Virus record (IMG/VR): IMGVR_UViG_3300035698_007623
Coordinates: 1-40,159 of that record
DNA from: a virus
DNA length: 40,159 nucleotides
Reading direction: 5' to 3' (one strand)
A program made the translations under genes and the position numbers. The notes beneath the pieces are model-generated. The model was not told where the DNA came from and did no database searches. It was given only the letters and a program-made list of their open reading frames with translations. Positions 20,936-30,154 of the stretch are shown in pieces. Positions within the stretch are counted from its first letter, which is position 1. Each line of letters begins with the position of its first letter.

Positions 20936-23545
20936 ATGACTAAAAAAATTTATAAAGCCTATTGTTCGGAATTACCTTTTATTGCAGTTCCGCCAATAGC
21001 ACAAGAATATCCAAGAGCTCCTTTGGCTTCTGATAGGAACTTTTCTATTGGATTTCCATGGGTATACAAACCGACAGCAGATACATCAAGTATGTATAAT
21101 TTTGGTGGGCTTGATTCTAGCGGCGACGCTATCTGGATGATTGCAACTCCTGGAGCATCCGATGTAGACCAAATGACAGGTGATGGCGGAGGAGCAATAT
21201 CTCCTACGGCGGGCGTAATGATACTGGCGGGTGGAACTAACATTACAACAGCAGGAACAGCAGGGCCAGGAACGATTACATTTAACATGGATGCAGCAAT
21301 AGTTTTAGCTACTTCAGTAACAGCACCATTCTATACAGCAGCAGCAGCAGATGCAGTCTTAGTGGCTGGCGGCGCTAACGATGTTGTGGTACGACTAGGT
21401 GACAATGCTGGTGCAACATTTTTCAGAGTTCAAGATAGCGATTCAGCAGATGTATATACTATAGATTCAGATGGAGCTCATACAGCTTTTGCAGGATTAA
21501 CAGTAACAGGTGCATTCACACAAACGGCAGGTATTGTAAATATCGGTGCTGACGCAGCGGCAAATGCAGTTAATATAGCCACTGGAGCAGCAGCCAAAGT
21601 TGCAATAATCGGCTCAGTAAATGGAGCCTCTTCTTTAGGACTATTGGCTGGAACAGGAAATTTCACACTAGAAGGCAACGCAGCAACTACATATGCAATT
21701 TCAAATACTGGTGTAAACACAGGACAAGTTGACATAGCTGGCGGAACTGGAGCACGTACGATCAATATCGGTGGTGGTGGAACTGGGGCCAAGACAATTG
21801 GAATCGGTGCAGCAGCCTCAGCAGATTTAATTACGATCGGAACAAATGATGGTGCCAGTGCGTTAACATTGGTTTGCGGAACTGGAAACTTTAGTTTAGA
21901 TGGTGCCGCAGGTTCTGTTTATGCAGTTGGAGCAACAACAACAACAGGAACAATTACTATTGGAGGTGCTTCTCAAACAGGTATAATCACACTAGGTGAT
22001 TCCGATGGAATTAACATTGTTCAAATTGGTTCTGGAGAAGGAGCTACTACAGTTAATATAGCTGGTGGAGCAACAGCAGCAAAAGCTGTGAATATAGGTA
22101 CAGGAGCGGTAGCGAACGTGATATCGGTCGGTAGTGCATCAGCAGGTGCAATTACAGTTGATACAGCAGCAGGTTTCTCTATAGATGGAGTAACAGCTTC
22201 TAACATTACCGTAACAGGTGCTGGAGTTGATCTATCACTGCAAGGTGTTGGCGGAGCAGTAAATATAACATCTACTCAAACAGAGAATGATGCGATCTAC
22301 ATCGAAGCCTCAGCGGCAAATGGTGGAGTTCAGATAAATGCTGGTACTGGTGGTATCAGAATGGGTGACGAAGCGGATTGTACTGGAATTACTATTGGTA
22401 ACGCAGCCCCTGGAGCAACTCGTACAATCACTATGGGTGGCGGAACAGTTATAGTAGCTGCCGTAACAGATACAATTTCTATTGCAGGTGGTGGAGCTAC
22501 TACAAATGCTAACAGTATTAAAACGCTTAATTTAAATACTGGTGGTGTAGCTGTAGGAGAAGTATTAACACATATTGGAACAGGAGCAGTAACTTCTGGT
22601 ACTCATACTGTTAATATTCAAACTGGGAATGTAACAGCAGGAACAGTTGCTCTTAATATAGCAACAGGAACTGGAACTCAGGCCTTAAACATAGGTACTG
22701 GAGCTGGCCCTAAAACAGTAACTCTAGGTTCTACTAATACAACTTCTGCAACAGTAATCCAGGCAGGAACAGCAGGACTAACTATTACTGGAACAGTTCA
22801 GGATGTGACTGCTAATTTCGCAAGAATAACTGGCGAAAATATAACGTTCAGACAATCACCTTTGACTATAGGTGCATTAGATACAGGAGCTGCTGCAACA
22901 GGCGCTACTGGCGACATTAACCTATTGTCGTTCAATGGTGGCATCATCATGGAACAGTTCATATTAGGTGCAGGTCAAACAATCATAAAACCTGTGATGA
23001 CAGCTACTGGATTGTTAATTTCTGGTGATGAAGTTACAACAGAAGGATTTGAATACAACTGGGGAGCAGCTAGAGCAAACTCAATGCATAGCTTCACAAT
23101 TGGAACCTCAGCAGCCTTCTACCTAGAATGGAGCTTCAGAGCAGACGATATATCTGGTCTTGAGCCTTGTTATTGTGGATTCAGAAGAACACAAGCTAAC
23201 CAAGCAGCAGGTGCAATTTTAACATATACTGACTTTGTTGGATATGGACCGAATGATGGCATAGCTCCTGGGGATGCGGCAATTGAGACGCAATTAAATA
23301 CAGGTGGAGCAATCCAAACAGATACTAATGATGCTTGGGCAGATGCAGCAACGCATACACTTAGAATCAATGTAAGCGCAGCAGGTGTTGTAACGTTCCT
23401 ATTTGATGGTGGAGCGCCAACAGTAACACAAGCATATACATTTGATAATGGCGATGTTGTTCATCCTTATTTCAGGCATGAATTCAACGCTGCATTACCA
23501 GATGCAATTGAATGGATTTCCATGGAATGTGGTTTTCAAGCTTAG
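20936..23545 (+). CDS. Long repetitive tail fibre / adhesin
   Basis: This 869-residue protein has a unique N-terminal region (about 1-100, with IAQEYPRAPLASDRNFSIGFPWVY) that may bind the tail. About 550 residues of short Ala/Gly/Thr/Ile/Val repeats follow, with units like VNIGTGAAAKVAIIGSVNG and ITIGGASQTGIITLGDSDG, indicating a beta-helical or beta-prism trimeric shaft. The C-terminal domain (about 640-869; FEYNWGAARANSMHSFTIGTSAAFYLEWSF..., CYCGFRRTQ) is non-repetitive and lectin-like, a candidate receptor-binding head. It stands away from the other virion genes behind its own promoter, and a strong terminator follows, suggesting separate control or recent acquisition. Confidence 0.82.
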   Translation: MTKKIYKAYCSELPFIAVPPIAQEYPRAPLASDRNFSIGFPWVYKPTADTSSMYNFGGLDSSGDAIWMIATPGASDVDQMTGDGGGAISPTAGVMILAGGTNITTAGTAGPGTITFNMDAAIVLATSVTAPFYTAAAADAVLVAGGANDVVVRLGDNAGATFFRVQDSDSADVYTIDSDGAHTAFAGLTVTGAFTQTAGIVNIGADAAANAVNIATGAAAKVAIIGSVNGASSLGLLAGTGNFTLEGNAATTYAISNTGVNTGQVDIAGGTGARTINIGGGGTGAKTIGIGAAASADLITIGTNDGASALTLVCGTGNFSLDGAAGSVYAVGATTTTGTITIGGASQTGIITLGDSDGINIVQIGSGEGATTVNIAGGATAAKAVNIGTGAVANVISVGSASAGAITVDTAAGFSIDGVTASNITVTGAGVDLSLQGVGGAVNITSTQTENDAIYIEASAANGGVQINAGTGGIRMGDEADCTGITIGNAAPGATRTITMGGGTVIVAAVTDTISIAGGGATTNANSIKTLNLNTGGVAVGEVLTHIGTGAVTSGTHTVNIQTGNVTAGTVALNIATGTGTQALNIGTGAGPKTVTLGSTNTTSATVIQAGTAGLTITGTVQDVTANFARITGENITFRQSPLTIGALDTGAAATGATGDINLLSFNGGIIMEQFILGAGQTIIKPVMTATGLLISGDEVTTEGFEYNWGAARANSMHSFTIGTSAAFYLEWSFRADDISGLEPCYCGFRRTQANQAAGAILTYTDFVGYGPNDGIAPGDAAIETQLNTGGAIQTDTNDAWADAATHTLRINVSAAGVVTFLFDGGAPTVTQAYTFDNGDVVHPYFRHEFNAALPDAIEWISMECGFQA

Positions 23546-23559
23546 TTGATATAAACATT

Positions 23560-23592
23560 AAGGGGTGAGCCAATTTTTGGCAACCCCTTTTT
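23560..23592 (+). terminator. Strong intrinsic terminator after first fibre gene
   Basis: AAGGGGT (23560-23566) pairs with ACCCCTT (23583-23589), and an inner stem GCCAA/TTGGC (23569-23573 with 23577-23581) closes a TTT loop. TTT then follows. It lies 14 bases after the fibre stop. Confidence 0.8.
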
Positions 23593-23609
23593 AAAAAAGG
23601 AAGACAAAC

Positions 23610-23936
23610 ATGACACTAATAACAGAGTTCGACGAAAAAGAATTTAATGCCTCTGCTCTTACTGGAGCATACCAAGCCTTTGACTCTATAGTTCCATATC
23701 CATGTTATGAAGCGATTATATGTAATGAGTCAGATGTACCAGTGTATATATCCACTAATGGCACAGACGATATGATCAGAGTAGGTGCTGGAATGATAGT
23801 GCCAATAAGTGGTCTTTCTAGACATACTACAATACCTGATGGCGAGTATTTATTTGCCGCAGGAACTCAATTATATATTCAATATAAAAGCGCAGGCACT
23901 GGATTTATAATAGCTAACTTATTAATGACGAGGTAA
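23610..23936 (+). CDS. Small fibre-associated beta protein
   Basis: This 108-residue, beta-rich protein (FNASALTGAYQAFDSIVPYPCYEAIICNESDVPVYISTNGTDD...) has a fold impression like small phage capsid-bound or fibre-associated proteins. AAGGAAG precedes the ATG. It lies between two giant fibre genes and ends two bases before the next gene. No named family is recognised; an accessory fibre or chaperone-like role is inferred from context. Confidence 0.72.
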   Translation: MTLITEFDEKEFNASALTGAYQAFDSIVPYPCYEAIICNESDVPVYISTNGTDDMIRVGAGMIVPISGLSRHTTIPDGEYLFAAGTQLYIQYKSAGTGFIIANLLMTR

Positions 23937-23938
23937 AG

Positions 23939-24232
23939 ATGTCCAGCGGAATAAACAGGCCATTTAAATATGGCGCAAACGATAGACGAGAATTTATCGT
24001 TCAAAACTCAGAAGTAGAATATCGAGCAGTTAACGATGCCAACGGAAATCCGACTCATCTTGCAAGAGCCAAACTTGGTGTTGCTAATGGAGATGAAAAA
24101 TGGCAGATCAGAAAAATAACATATGATGCAAATCAGGGCATAACATTAGTTGAATGGCCACAAAGTGGTGGAATTCCTTCAGCAGATTTTATCTTCTCCT
24201 GGACTGATTATTTAACATATGTTTTTTCATAG
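23939..24232 (+). CDS. Small fibre-associated protein
   Basis: This 97-residue protein (MSSGINRPFKYGANDRREFIVQNSEVEYRAVNDANGNPTHLARAKLG begins its first half, followed by KWQIRKITYDANQGITLVEWP) is predicted to be a compact beta domain. GACGAGG lies before the ATG. A similar layout of small proteins between fibres is common; the function is unknown. Confidence 0.72.
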   Translation: MSSGINRPFKYGANDRREFIVQNSEVEYRAVNDANGNPTHLARAKLGVANGDEKWQIRKITYDANQGITLVEWPQSGGIPSADFIFSWTDYLTYVFS

Positions 24233-24280
24233 AGTTGATAATCCCAAACACGATATATTTCTCCAAAAAAGGAGATCTAT

Positions 24281-24325
24281 ATGGAAAAAGAATTATATGT
24301 TTATGAAGAAAGACTAAACCCTTAA
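24281..24325 (+). CDS. Possible 14-residue leader peptide
   Basis: AAAAAAGGAG stands at a good distance before an ATG that encodes MEKELYVYEERLNP and a stop. The stop is followed at once by AAGGAG and the start of the 1050-residue fibre. Its only obvious role would be translational coupling into the fibre gene. Whether it is translated is uncertain. Confidence 0.3.
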   Translation: MEKELYVYEERLNP

Positions 24326-24335
24326 GGAGATATCA

Positions 24336-27300
24336 ATGGCATACCGTTACAATGCAATCACTGGTGAGCTAGATTTTGTAGATACCACTACTGCTACAAC
24401 TGGAGTCACACAAATAGACGCTGATGCTGGTTCAGCATTGCCAGTTGCTGGAATTATAAACTTAAATGGTACAGCAGCACAAGGTATATCGTCAAGTGGA
24501 GCTGGTAATACTGTTACTTTAACTATAGCAGATGCCACAGAAACACAGAAAGGCGTATCTGAATTAGCAACAGATTTAGAATCTATCGCAGGAACAGATA
24601 CTAGTAGACCTATTGTTCCGTCATCCTTAACAGCTAAACTTGGTGTTCAAACAGCAAATTCTATACCATACGGGCTTGGAACAACAGCGGCACTTGGGTG
24701 GTCAACAGCTTTAACTAATGGTCAGATTATAATAGGAGCTACTGGGGCAATACCTACACCAGGAAGTTTATTAAGTGCTGGTGGAACGGTAATAATTACT
24801 TCTGGAGCTAATTCAATTAATTTAGAAGCAGGGGGAGCAGTACCAACAGCATTTGTAACTGACGCAGGAACTGCAACGCCAAATTTAAATATTCTTAATG
24901 TATTAGGTGGCAACAATATAAGCACAGTTGGTGCAGCAAATAATCTAACCGTTAATCTAACAGGTGGAGCGGCGGGCGAATTATTGATTGGAACTGGGGC
25001 AAATCCGACATTCGGCAGTACTGCTTACGGAGACTTCGGTTTTTCCAATCTAACAGCAGGAACTCCAAGGCTGTTTACTGTAAACAACACAGACGTAAAC
25101 GCCGCTTCATCAGCAAATATTATGGTATCAGTACCGCCGTTGGGAGCTGATGGATATTTTAGTTGGGAAATTCAGGGCACTAGATTTTATGCAATGGGAC
25201 CTGATAATTCCGTAGCTACCGATCCATTAAAAATTACAAACTCATCAGACCCAAGCAGCGGAACAGCATTACTTACATTGAAAACTGGTGGAGACATTAC
25301 CTTTAATGAAGCATATGAATTTCCAGTAGCCGACGGAACCGCTAATTATGTCTTTGCTACAGATGGGGCAGGAAACGTTGATTGGGGTAGTGTAGCAGAC
25401 CTAGATGTTGATAGAGATAATATATATTATGTTGGTAAACATGGTGCTGACGCTAATTCTGGGAAGACACCAAGTCTAGCTAAACTCACAATTCAAGCCG
25501 CGGTTACGATAGCGGTAGCAGGAGACTCAATCGTAGTTTATCCTGGAACATATACAGAAACGATTACTCATGTAGCTAACAACGTAACTGTGTTAGCAGA
25601 AGGCAAACCTAGCAATTGTATAATAACTCAAGCTGATGCAAATGTAATTGATTTTAATACTAGACAAGGGATTCTTTATAAGAATTTTGGGATCAATTGC
25701 ACAGCAGCAACTACAGCCATAAATATAATCGAAGGAACTACAGGCACATGTGTAATTAGAGATTGTCAAACTAGTATGATATCAGCAGCAGCTATTGTTG
25801 CAGTAGTACAACCAGCAATCGGAGAAATTAGTGGAGCTGGACATCTTTCAGTAAGATTTGGAATACACACATATGCACATACAGGTGCTTGTGGGGGGAC
25901 GGCAAATAAAGCAGCTTTTAGAGTTGGAACTGGGGGCAGTATTCATCTTGATTATATTCATGAGATAAATATTACTAATAGCGGAACTGCATTAGTTACA
26001 GCTACAGGTATAGATACAAATACAACTGGTGTTTTTGAGATCCATGATTGCCATATTGAAGTAATAGACCCAGACGCAGTAATCGTTGCAGGACTTGTTT
26101 CTATTGGTGGAACAGGAATAACCAACGAATTTTTTAGAAATGAGGTCCATGTAACAGCAACAAATAATGCTGGATTCGGGTTTTGGTCTGCTGATACAGC
26201 CTCAGTATCACGCTTTTTCTATAACCACATTCATGTAGTAGATACAGCAGGAACTAGTAATTCCTTCTTAGTTGGTAGTACAGCAACAGTAGTCTCAGAG
26301 TTTGATGATATTGTTGCAGCAGATGGCATTAGCTTAACAGCAGGCGGAACATTTACTTGTACATCTTCAGAAGCAGATGGCGGCCTAACTTGCAGAGGCA
26401 GAGAAGCTGGGGGAACAGTTCAGGCTGCTATTATGAATATGGACAACACAAACGTTGCCTCACATGCAGTTCTCGATTTAGTCACAGGCGGAGCGAGTGG
26501 AGGCGACCCTTATGTTCATTTGAACACTGGGGTAACGGAATTTTCGTTCGGGATAGACAATACTTCAACTACTGATATATTAAAAATTACAGACGGAGCA
26601 AGCCCGAGTGCTGGCACTGAATATTGGAAGCTTTCCACAACGGGCGTTACTGCAATTAATGAACTTGTGCAAATAGTATCTCAAACTTTTGATAGTGCGG
26701 GGACAACATTCAGTGAAGTTAAAAATCAAAATGTTGCAGCAGGCTCACATGCATGTTTTGTTACAACAACCGAAACTGGCGGTGGAGATGGTTTTATAAA
26801 CTTTGGTGTCATTGATACTGGAGTGAATAAACCGCATCAATATGCCTTTGGAATAGACAATTCAGACTCGGATAGTTTAAAGATTTCTCATACGGCAGGC
26901 GGAGCGACTAGTAGTTTAAGCTCCCCATCTGACGGAACAATACTTTTAAAAATAACAACGGCTGGAGATTCGACGTTTGTTGGTGATATACTTCCTAGTG
27001 GCGATAGAGCTAAAGACCTTGGTTCTACTACAAATGCCTTTGATAATCTTTACATTGATGGAATTAGTTTCGACGATGGAACAAATACTTTAGATGATTA
27101 CGCTCATGGAACATGGACTCCTCAAATCCAGGGATCAACAGGTGGAACGCCAACATACGGGACACAATCAGGGTATTATTGGAAGATTGGAGACATGGTT
27201 ACACTGCAATATGTTGTGTCAATAACAAATAAAGGAACATTAAGTGGTGTAGCTAGGATTGGAAACTTTCCGGTTGCTGCGAATGCGTCTAATGCTGGGG

Positions 27301-27488
27301 GTGGTTGTTTTGTTTATGGGATTAACACAACATATTCTGGGGGAGGAACAGTTCTAAAGATACAGGCAACAGCGTCACAAACATACGGTAGTATGCAAGC
27401 TACAACTGGAGGAGCATTTGCAAATCAAGCTGTAACGGACTTAACGAATACATCTTCATTAAGTGGAGTATTAACATATAGGGCATAA
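24336..27488 (+). CDS. Giant tail fibre/spike with pectate-lyase-like beta-helix
   Basis: This 1050-residue protein has several zones. Residues about 1-360 are Ala/Gly/Thr-rich strands like those of other long fibres. From about 365 (DVDRDNIYYVGKHGADANSGKTPSLAKLTIQAAVTIAVAGDSIVVYPGTYTETI) it shows the entrance of a right-handed parallel beta-helix of the pectate-lyase class, which continues to about 680 and may bind or cleave surface glycans. The C terminus carries an SGDRAKDLGSTTNAFDNLYIDG trimerisation-like motif. A beta domain ends it (GTWTPQIQGSTGGTPTYGTQSGYYWKIGDMVTLQYVV) of a type common at fibre tips. No catalytic residues can be assigned. Confidence 0.85.
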   Translation: MAYRYNAITGELDFVDTTTATTGVTQIDADAGSALPVAGIINLNGTAAQGISSSGAGNTVTLTIADATETQKGVSELATDLESIAGTDTSRPIVPSSLTAKLGVQTANSIPYGLGTTAALGWSTALTNGQIIIGATGAIPTPGSLLSAGGTVIITSGANSINLEAGGAVPTAFVTDAGTATPNLNILNVLGGNNISTVGAANNLTVNLTGGAAGELLIGTGANPTFGSTAYGDFGFSNLTAGTPRLFTVNNTDVNAASSANIMVSVPPLGADGYFSWEIQGTRFYAMGPDNSVATDPLKITNSSDPSSGTALLTLKTGGDITFNEAYEFPVADGTANYVFATDGAGNVDWGSVADLDVDRDNIYYVGKHGADANSGKTPSLAKLTIQAAVTIAVAGDSIVVYPGTYTETITHVANNVTVLAEGKPSNCIITQADANVIDFNTRQGILYKNFGINCTAATTAINIIEGTTGTCVIRDCQTSMISAAAIVAVVQPAIGEISGAGHLSVRFGIHTYAHTGACGGTANKAAFRVGTGGSIHLDYIHEINITNSGTALVTATGIDTNTTGVFEIHDCHIEVIDPDAVIVAGLVSIGGTGITNEFFRNEVHVTATNNAGFGFWSADTASVSRFFYNHIHVVDTAGTSNSFLVGSTATVVSEFDDIVAADGISLTAGGTFTCTSSEADGGLTCRGREAGGTVQAAIMNMDNTNVASHAVLDLVTGGASGGDPYVHLNTGVTEFSFGIDNTSTTDILKITDGASPSAGTEYWKLSTTGVTAINELVQIVSQTFDSAGTTFSEVKNQNVAAGSHACFVTTTETGGGDGFINFGVIDTGVNKPHQYAFGIDNSDSDSLKISHTAGGATSSLSSPSDGTILLKITTAGDSTFVGDILPSGDRAKDLGSTTNAFDNLYIDGISFDDGTNTLDDYAHGTWTPQIQGSTGGTPTYGTQSGYYWKIGDMVTLQYVVSITNKGTLSGVARIGNFPVAANASNAGGGCFVYGINTTYSGGGTVLKIQATASQTYGSMQATTGGAFANQAVTDLTNTSSLSGVLTYRA

Positions 27489-27490
27489 AT

Positions 27491-27553
27491 ATGGTATGCG
27501 ATGAATCAGGATACAAAAATAGAAACCAAGCAGAAGCAGAGGCAATTATATGA
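27491..27553 (+). CDS. Possible 20-residue peptide
   Basis: An ATG two bases after the fibre stop opens MVCDESGYKNRNQAEAEAII and ends in TGA overlapping the next ATG. There is no clear ribosome-binding site, so it could act through reinitiation. The peptide is short and without features. Confidence 0.3.
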   Translation: MVCDESGYKNRNQAEAEAII

Positions 27554-27669
27554 AAAAAGAATTAAAAGAAATAGTGAGTGCAATTCCAGTAAAAGCAAGA
27601 TACGTCTTATTCTTGTGTTTTGGATTTATTGTAGGTAGAATAATGCATCTTGCAAAAGATCTGTTTTAA
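27550..27669 (+). CDS. Small single-pass membrane protein (39 aa)
   Basis: The frame MKKELKEIVSAIPVKARYVL continues FLCFGFIVGRIMHLAKDLF. A basic N terminus is followed by one hydrophobic segment (about 18-30) and an amphipathic end. It is the last plus-strand gene before a converging operon, a place where phages often keep lysis genes. A pinholin-like role is conceivable, but nothing in the sequence proves it. Confidence 0.5.
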   Translation: MKKELKEIVSAIPVKARYVLFLCFGFIVGRIMHLAKDLF

Positions 27670-27685
27670 GCTATTCAAGAAATTA

Positions 27686-27701
27686 GCGCCATTGCTGGCG
27701 C
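27686..27701. terminator. Hairpin between convergent operons
   Basis: GCGCC (27686-27690), loop ATTGCT, and GGCGC (27697-27701) form a GC-rich stem in an otherwise AT-rich gap. The fibre operon ends 17 bases to its left and the exonuclease gene ends 16 bases to its right, so it probably terminates both. No long T run follows. Confidence 0.55.
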
Positions 27702-27716
27702 CTTATTGAATTACTG

Positions 27717-28619
27717 TTATTGGCGTCTTAGAGTCCATCTAGTTGTTGGTTTTTTTCTAAAATCGCGCAGATCCACATTTAAAAGCTCTGGAATCGAATT
27801 ATAGTCTACTAGACCAAGGGAGGTACTGCGGACATAACGAAACTCCCCACAACATGAGCTTCTATTGCCTGACAGCGATTTAAGCAATTCCGACAGCTCA
27901 GCTTCTTCCTTACCTAAATTTTTCTTCTGTTGCTTGATATCATACAAGCGCAGTGCCTTTTCATGCCAATCTTTTCCTTGTTCTAGAAAATCATTTTCAG
28001 TTAATGGCGGTTCTTTGAGAGCTTCAACATAATCCCAAAATTCGCTAGTCTTGCCCTCTAACATTTTAATATATTCGTCGTCTCTCTCTACTTTTACTAT
28101 GATCCCCTCTCCTTTATGAAAAGAAAAGTAGTCAACATATGGCAGCTCTGTTACCATCGCTTGCATTTGTACTTGTGGATAATACTTAGCGGGAACCTTA
28201 CCTTCTTTGGCCAAAATATGATCTTCAAGTTTACAATTTTTTATCTCTACTGCGTGACTTTCTGTGATATTTAGCCCATCCAAGGAAACCATTAAGTAGG
28301 GATATTTTTTATTCTTAACACATACTGGCTCAAATAGATCGCCAACCATTTCTTGGTATGCTTGTCTAGCTGGTTCTTCCATTGCCTTGCCGTATCTAGT
28401 AGCAGCGTTGTCACAATCTATTTTGTCAATTCCTAGCTTCTCTTTCCATAGTAGGTTCGGTGTTTTAATTCTTCCGTCTGTAGTCTTCCACTTGGAGTCT
28501 CCAGTCAGTATACTAGCATCACTAGCACCAATATGTTCTTTTCTAAACGCCAACCATTCAGCGTCATTATCAAAGTAATACTTCTCAATATTAGGGTTTA
28601 TGCCTTTTACCATTTTCAT
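27717..28619 (-). CDS. YqaJ-type recombination exonuclease
   Basis: This 300-residue protein has the lambda-exonuclease/YqaJ fold signatures. These are IGASDASILTG (30-40), GKAMEEPARQAY (77-88), the catalytic triad region with Asp114 (VSLDGL) and Glu125-x-Lys127 (VEIKN), and YYPQVQMQAM (146-155). It would resect double-strand ends 5' to 3' and pass single strands to the RecT protein encoded immediately upstream. Start ATG overlaps the RecT stop (TAATG) and GAGGAGG stands eight bases upstream, so the pair is translationally coupled, as in lambda Red and RecET. Confidence 0.93.
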   Translation of the reverse strand: MKMVKGINPNIEKYYFDNDAEWLAFRKEHIGASDASILTGDSKWKTTDGRIKTPNLLWKEKLGIDKIDCDNAATRYGKAMEEPARQAYQEMVGDLFEPVCVKNKKYPYLMVSLDGLNITESHAVEIKNCKLEDHILAKEGKVPAKYYPQVQMQAMVTELPYVDYFSFHKGEGIIVKVERDDEYIKMLEGKTSEFWDYVEALKEPPLTENDFLEQGKDWHEKALRLYDIKQQKKNLGKEEAELSELLKSLSGNRSSCCGEFRYVRSTSLGLVDYNSIPELLNVDLRDFRKKPTTRWTLRRQ

Positions 28620-29380
28620 TATATTGCCTCCTCAACCATTTCTTTAGCTTTTTTCAAAATTTTGTTATACATTGTATGGGGAATATCAGGTATGTTCTTA
28701 ATATCCTTTCTTCCTAAAAACTCCATTATTGTTTGTTTGTATTCAGGGACCATATCAAGTGCAGCCTCAAGCTCGTCTACTTGATCTTTTGTTAGTGTCG
28801 CCTCAATTGCAGGTTGAATATCGGATTCCTCTTCTTTATAGGAGGTTTCCTCAGTGATGTTTTGGGCTAAGCTTATCTCGCCCTCTACATAGCAATTACC
28901 GATCACGTCTGGAAATAGTCTCCTTGCTAATCTAGATAATGCCCTTGCATATAACATATCCTGTGGGTAGGTGTTCCACGCCCCCTTAATTATGCCCGCC
29001 TTTTGGGCCTCTTCTATTGAAAATGAAGCCGTCATTTTATCGTTTGTGTCAGCTCTTTTGCCATGTATAACGCATACTTGGCCATCCATTTGAGAGGTTG
29101 TAAAACTATGACCTCTAGAGCGGATTAAAGCCCCCATCATCCTAGCTGCCATCTCGACCTTGCCGTTAACACAATACAAGCCGCCTTGTAATGCTTGAAG
29201 TGGGTTTAATCCCAGTGACTTCGCTGTTTGTATTATAGCAAAAATTCCCTCTGGCCTTAATTTTGCATAAAAAGGTGTCTTCATCAGCAAAGAACACATC
29301 GCTTGTGTGTCTTTTAATTCGGTTAAATAGTTTTCTTGTTTAACTATAACCTCTTTTTTATTCTCATTTATTATTTTCAT
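28619..29380 (-). CDS. recT: RecT single-strand annealing protein
   Basis: This 253-residue protein contains the RecT core. Key stretches are AKLRPEGIFAIIQTAKSLGLNPLQAL (about 40-65), GLYCVNGKVEMAARMMGALIRSRGH (about 67-91), and the conserved WNTYPQDMLYARALSRLARRLFPDVIGNCYVEGE (about 136-170). A variable acidic C terminus follows. It binds and anneals single-stranded DNA with the exonuclease next door for recombination-dependent replication. AAAGGAG precedes ATG 29380. Confidence 0.93.
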   Translation of the reverse strand: MKIINENKKEVIVKQENYLTELKDTQAMCSLLMKTPFYAKLRPEGIFAIIQTAKSLGLNPLQALQGGLYCVNGKVEMAARMMGALIRSRGHSFTTSQMDGQVCVIHGKRADTNDKMTASFSIEEAQKAGIIKGAWNTYPQDMLYARALSRLARRLFPDVIGNCYVEGEISLAQNITEETSYKEEESDIQPAIEATLTKDQVDELEAALDMVPEYKQTIMEFLGRKDIKNIPDIPHTMYNKILKKAKEMVEEAI

Positions 29381-29392
29381 CTTTTTTCTCCT

Positions 29393-29569
29393 TTATTGGT
29401 TTATTTCTAATATTGAATATATTTCTGAATCTGAAGGAGCATAATTTCTCATAATCTTTCCATCCATATATTCAATCGTTGTTTTTTCATCTGCATCTTC
29501 TCTATTATCTGCGACCACTTCATTTATAAAAAATTCTGTGATTCCAAATTTTACTTCATATTTATTCAT
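29393..29569 (-). CDS. Hypothetical small protein, MMMN junction
   Basis: This 58-residue protein is read from the third of three consecutive ATGs, which places AGGAG six bases upstream (the first ATG abuts AGGAG). The sequence NKYEVKFGITEFFINEVVADNREDADEKTT suggests a small alpha/beta domain. Its start lies inside the DDDE codons that end the upstream gene. No family is recognised. It precedes recT in the operon. Confidence 0.65.
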   Translation of the reverse strand: MNKYEVKFGITEFFINEVVADNREDADEKTTIEYMDGKIMRNYAPSDSEIYSILEINQ

Positions 29570-29789
29570 CATCATCTCCTTTTTCTATTAAAAATTCTTT
29601 TATGTTTACGTTATATGCGTTTAAAAGATTTTGTAAGAATTTAATGCAAACCATCTTTTCCAAATATGACTCGCGTACGTTTTCAAAATATTCCTTAAAG
29701 CTGTACTCCGCATATTGACCAGAAGTAAACTTAAATTGGTCCTCTAAGTATTTCTCAGCGGTAGCAAGTATTTTATTTTTATTCATCAT
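29562..29789 (-). CDS. Hypothetical small helical protein, MMMN junction
   Basis: This roughly 75-residue protein (NKNKILATAEKYLEDQFKFTSGQYAEYSFKEYFENV...) ends GDDDE. It again begins with three tandem ATGs after AAGGAGA, so the exact start among 29792, 29789 and 29786 cannot be fixed. I took the second for spacing. It is helical with no known domain. The last eight bases overlap the next gene. Confidence 0.65.
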   Translation of the reverse strand: MMNKNKILATAEKYLEDQFKFTSGQYAEYSFKEYFENVRESYLEKMVCIKFLQNLLNAYNVNIKEFLIEKGDDDE

Positions 29790-29800
29790 CATCTTCTCCT

Positions 29801-30154
29801 TTAAAATAGTATTTCTTGGTTGGTTAGCTTTTTATATAATTCTTTAACATCAATAGGCTTGAAAACCAACTCTCTTTCTACGGGCAACATCTTTACTCTT
29901 AATTCAATAAGCTCTGGTAAATATATGTCGCCATATTCCAATTCAAATCCTTTTGTTAATGAAAAGACATAATCTTTATCTCCTTTCAGTGAGTACCCGA
30001 TTAAATACCAGTCAATATTTGAAAACGGATGGAATAGGTGACACACAACATTTAATTGTGAACTTGTATTACCAGTTTTTATATCATGCTGTACTTTCTT
30101 ACCTTCCGCCTCCAGTAGCCTGTCTATTTCTTTTGTTATTATTTTCATCATCAT
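29801..30154 (-). CDS. Hypothetical protein, first gene of the recombination operon
   Basis: This roughly 117-residue protein begins at one of four tandem ATGs (30157-30148) after AAGGG. The longer frame from 30217 would start before the predicted transcription start and is unlikely. The sequence is KIITKEIDRLLEAEGKKVQHDI, then NVVCHLFHPFSNIDWYLIGYSLKGDKDYVFSLTKGF and VFKPIDVKELYKKL. The middle resembles small DUF2958-like phage proteins (WYLxGYS, D.E.GY.SL), though I hold this loosely. It is transcribed with recT. Confidence 0.7.
   Translation of the reverse strand: MMMKIITKEIDRLLEAEGKKVQHDIKTGNTSSQLNVVCHLFHPFSNIDWYLIGYSLKGDKDYVFSLTKGFELEYGDIYLPELIELRVKMLPVERELVFKPIDVKELYKKLTNQEILF

Noticed and set aside
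20959-22206. Several Pro/Ala/Val-rich minus-strand frames under the first fibre gene
   Set aside because: Classic shadows of Gly/Ala/Thr repeats; no promoters or ribosome-binding sites.
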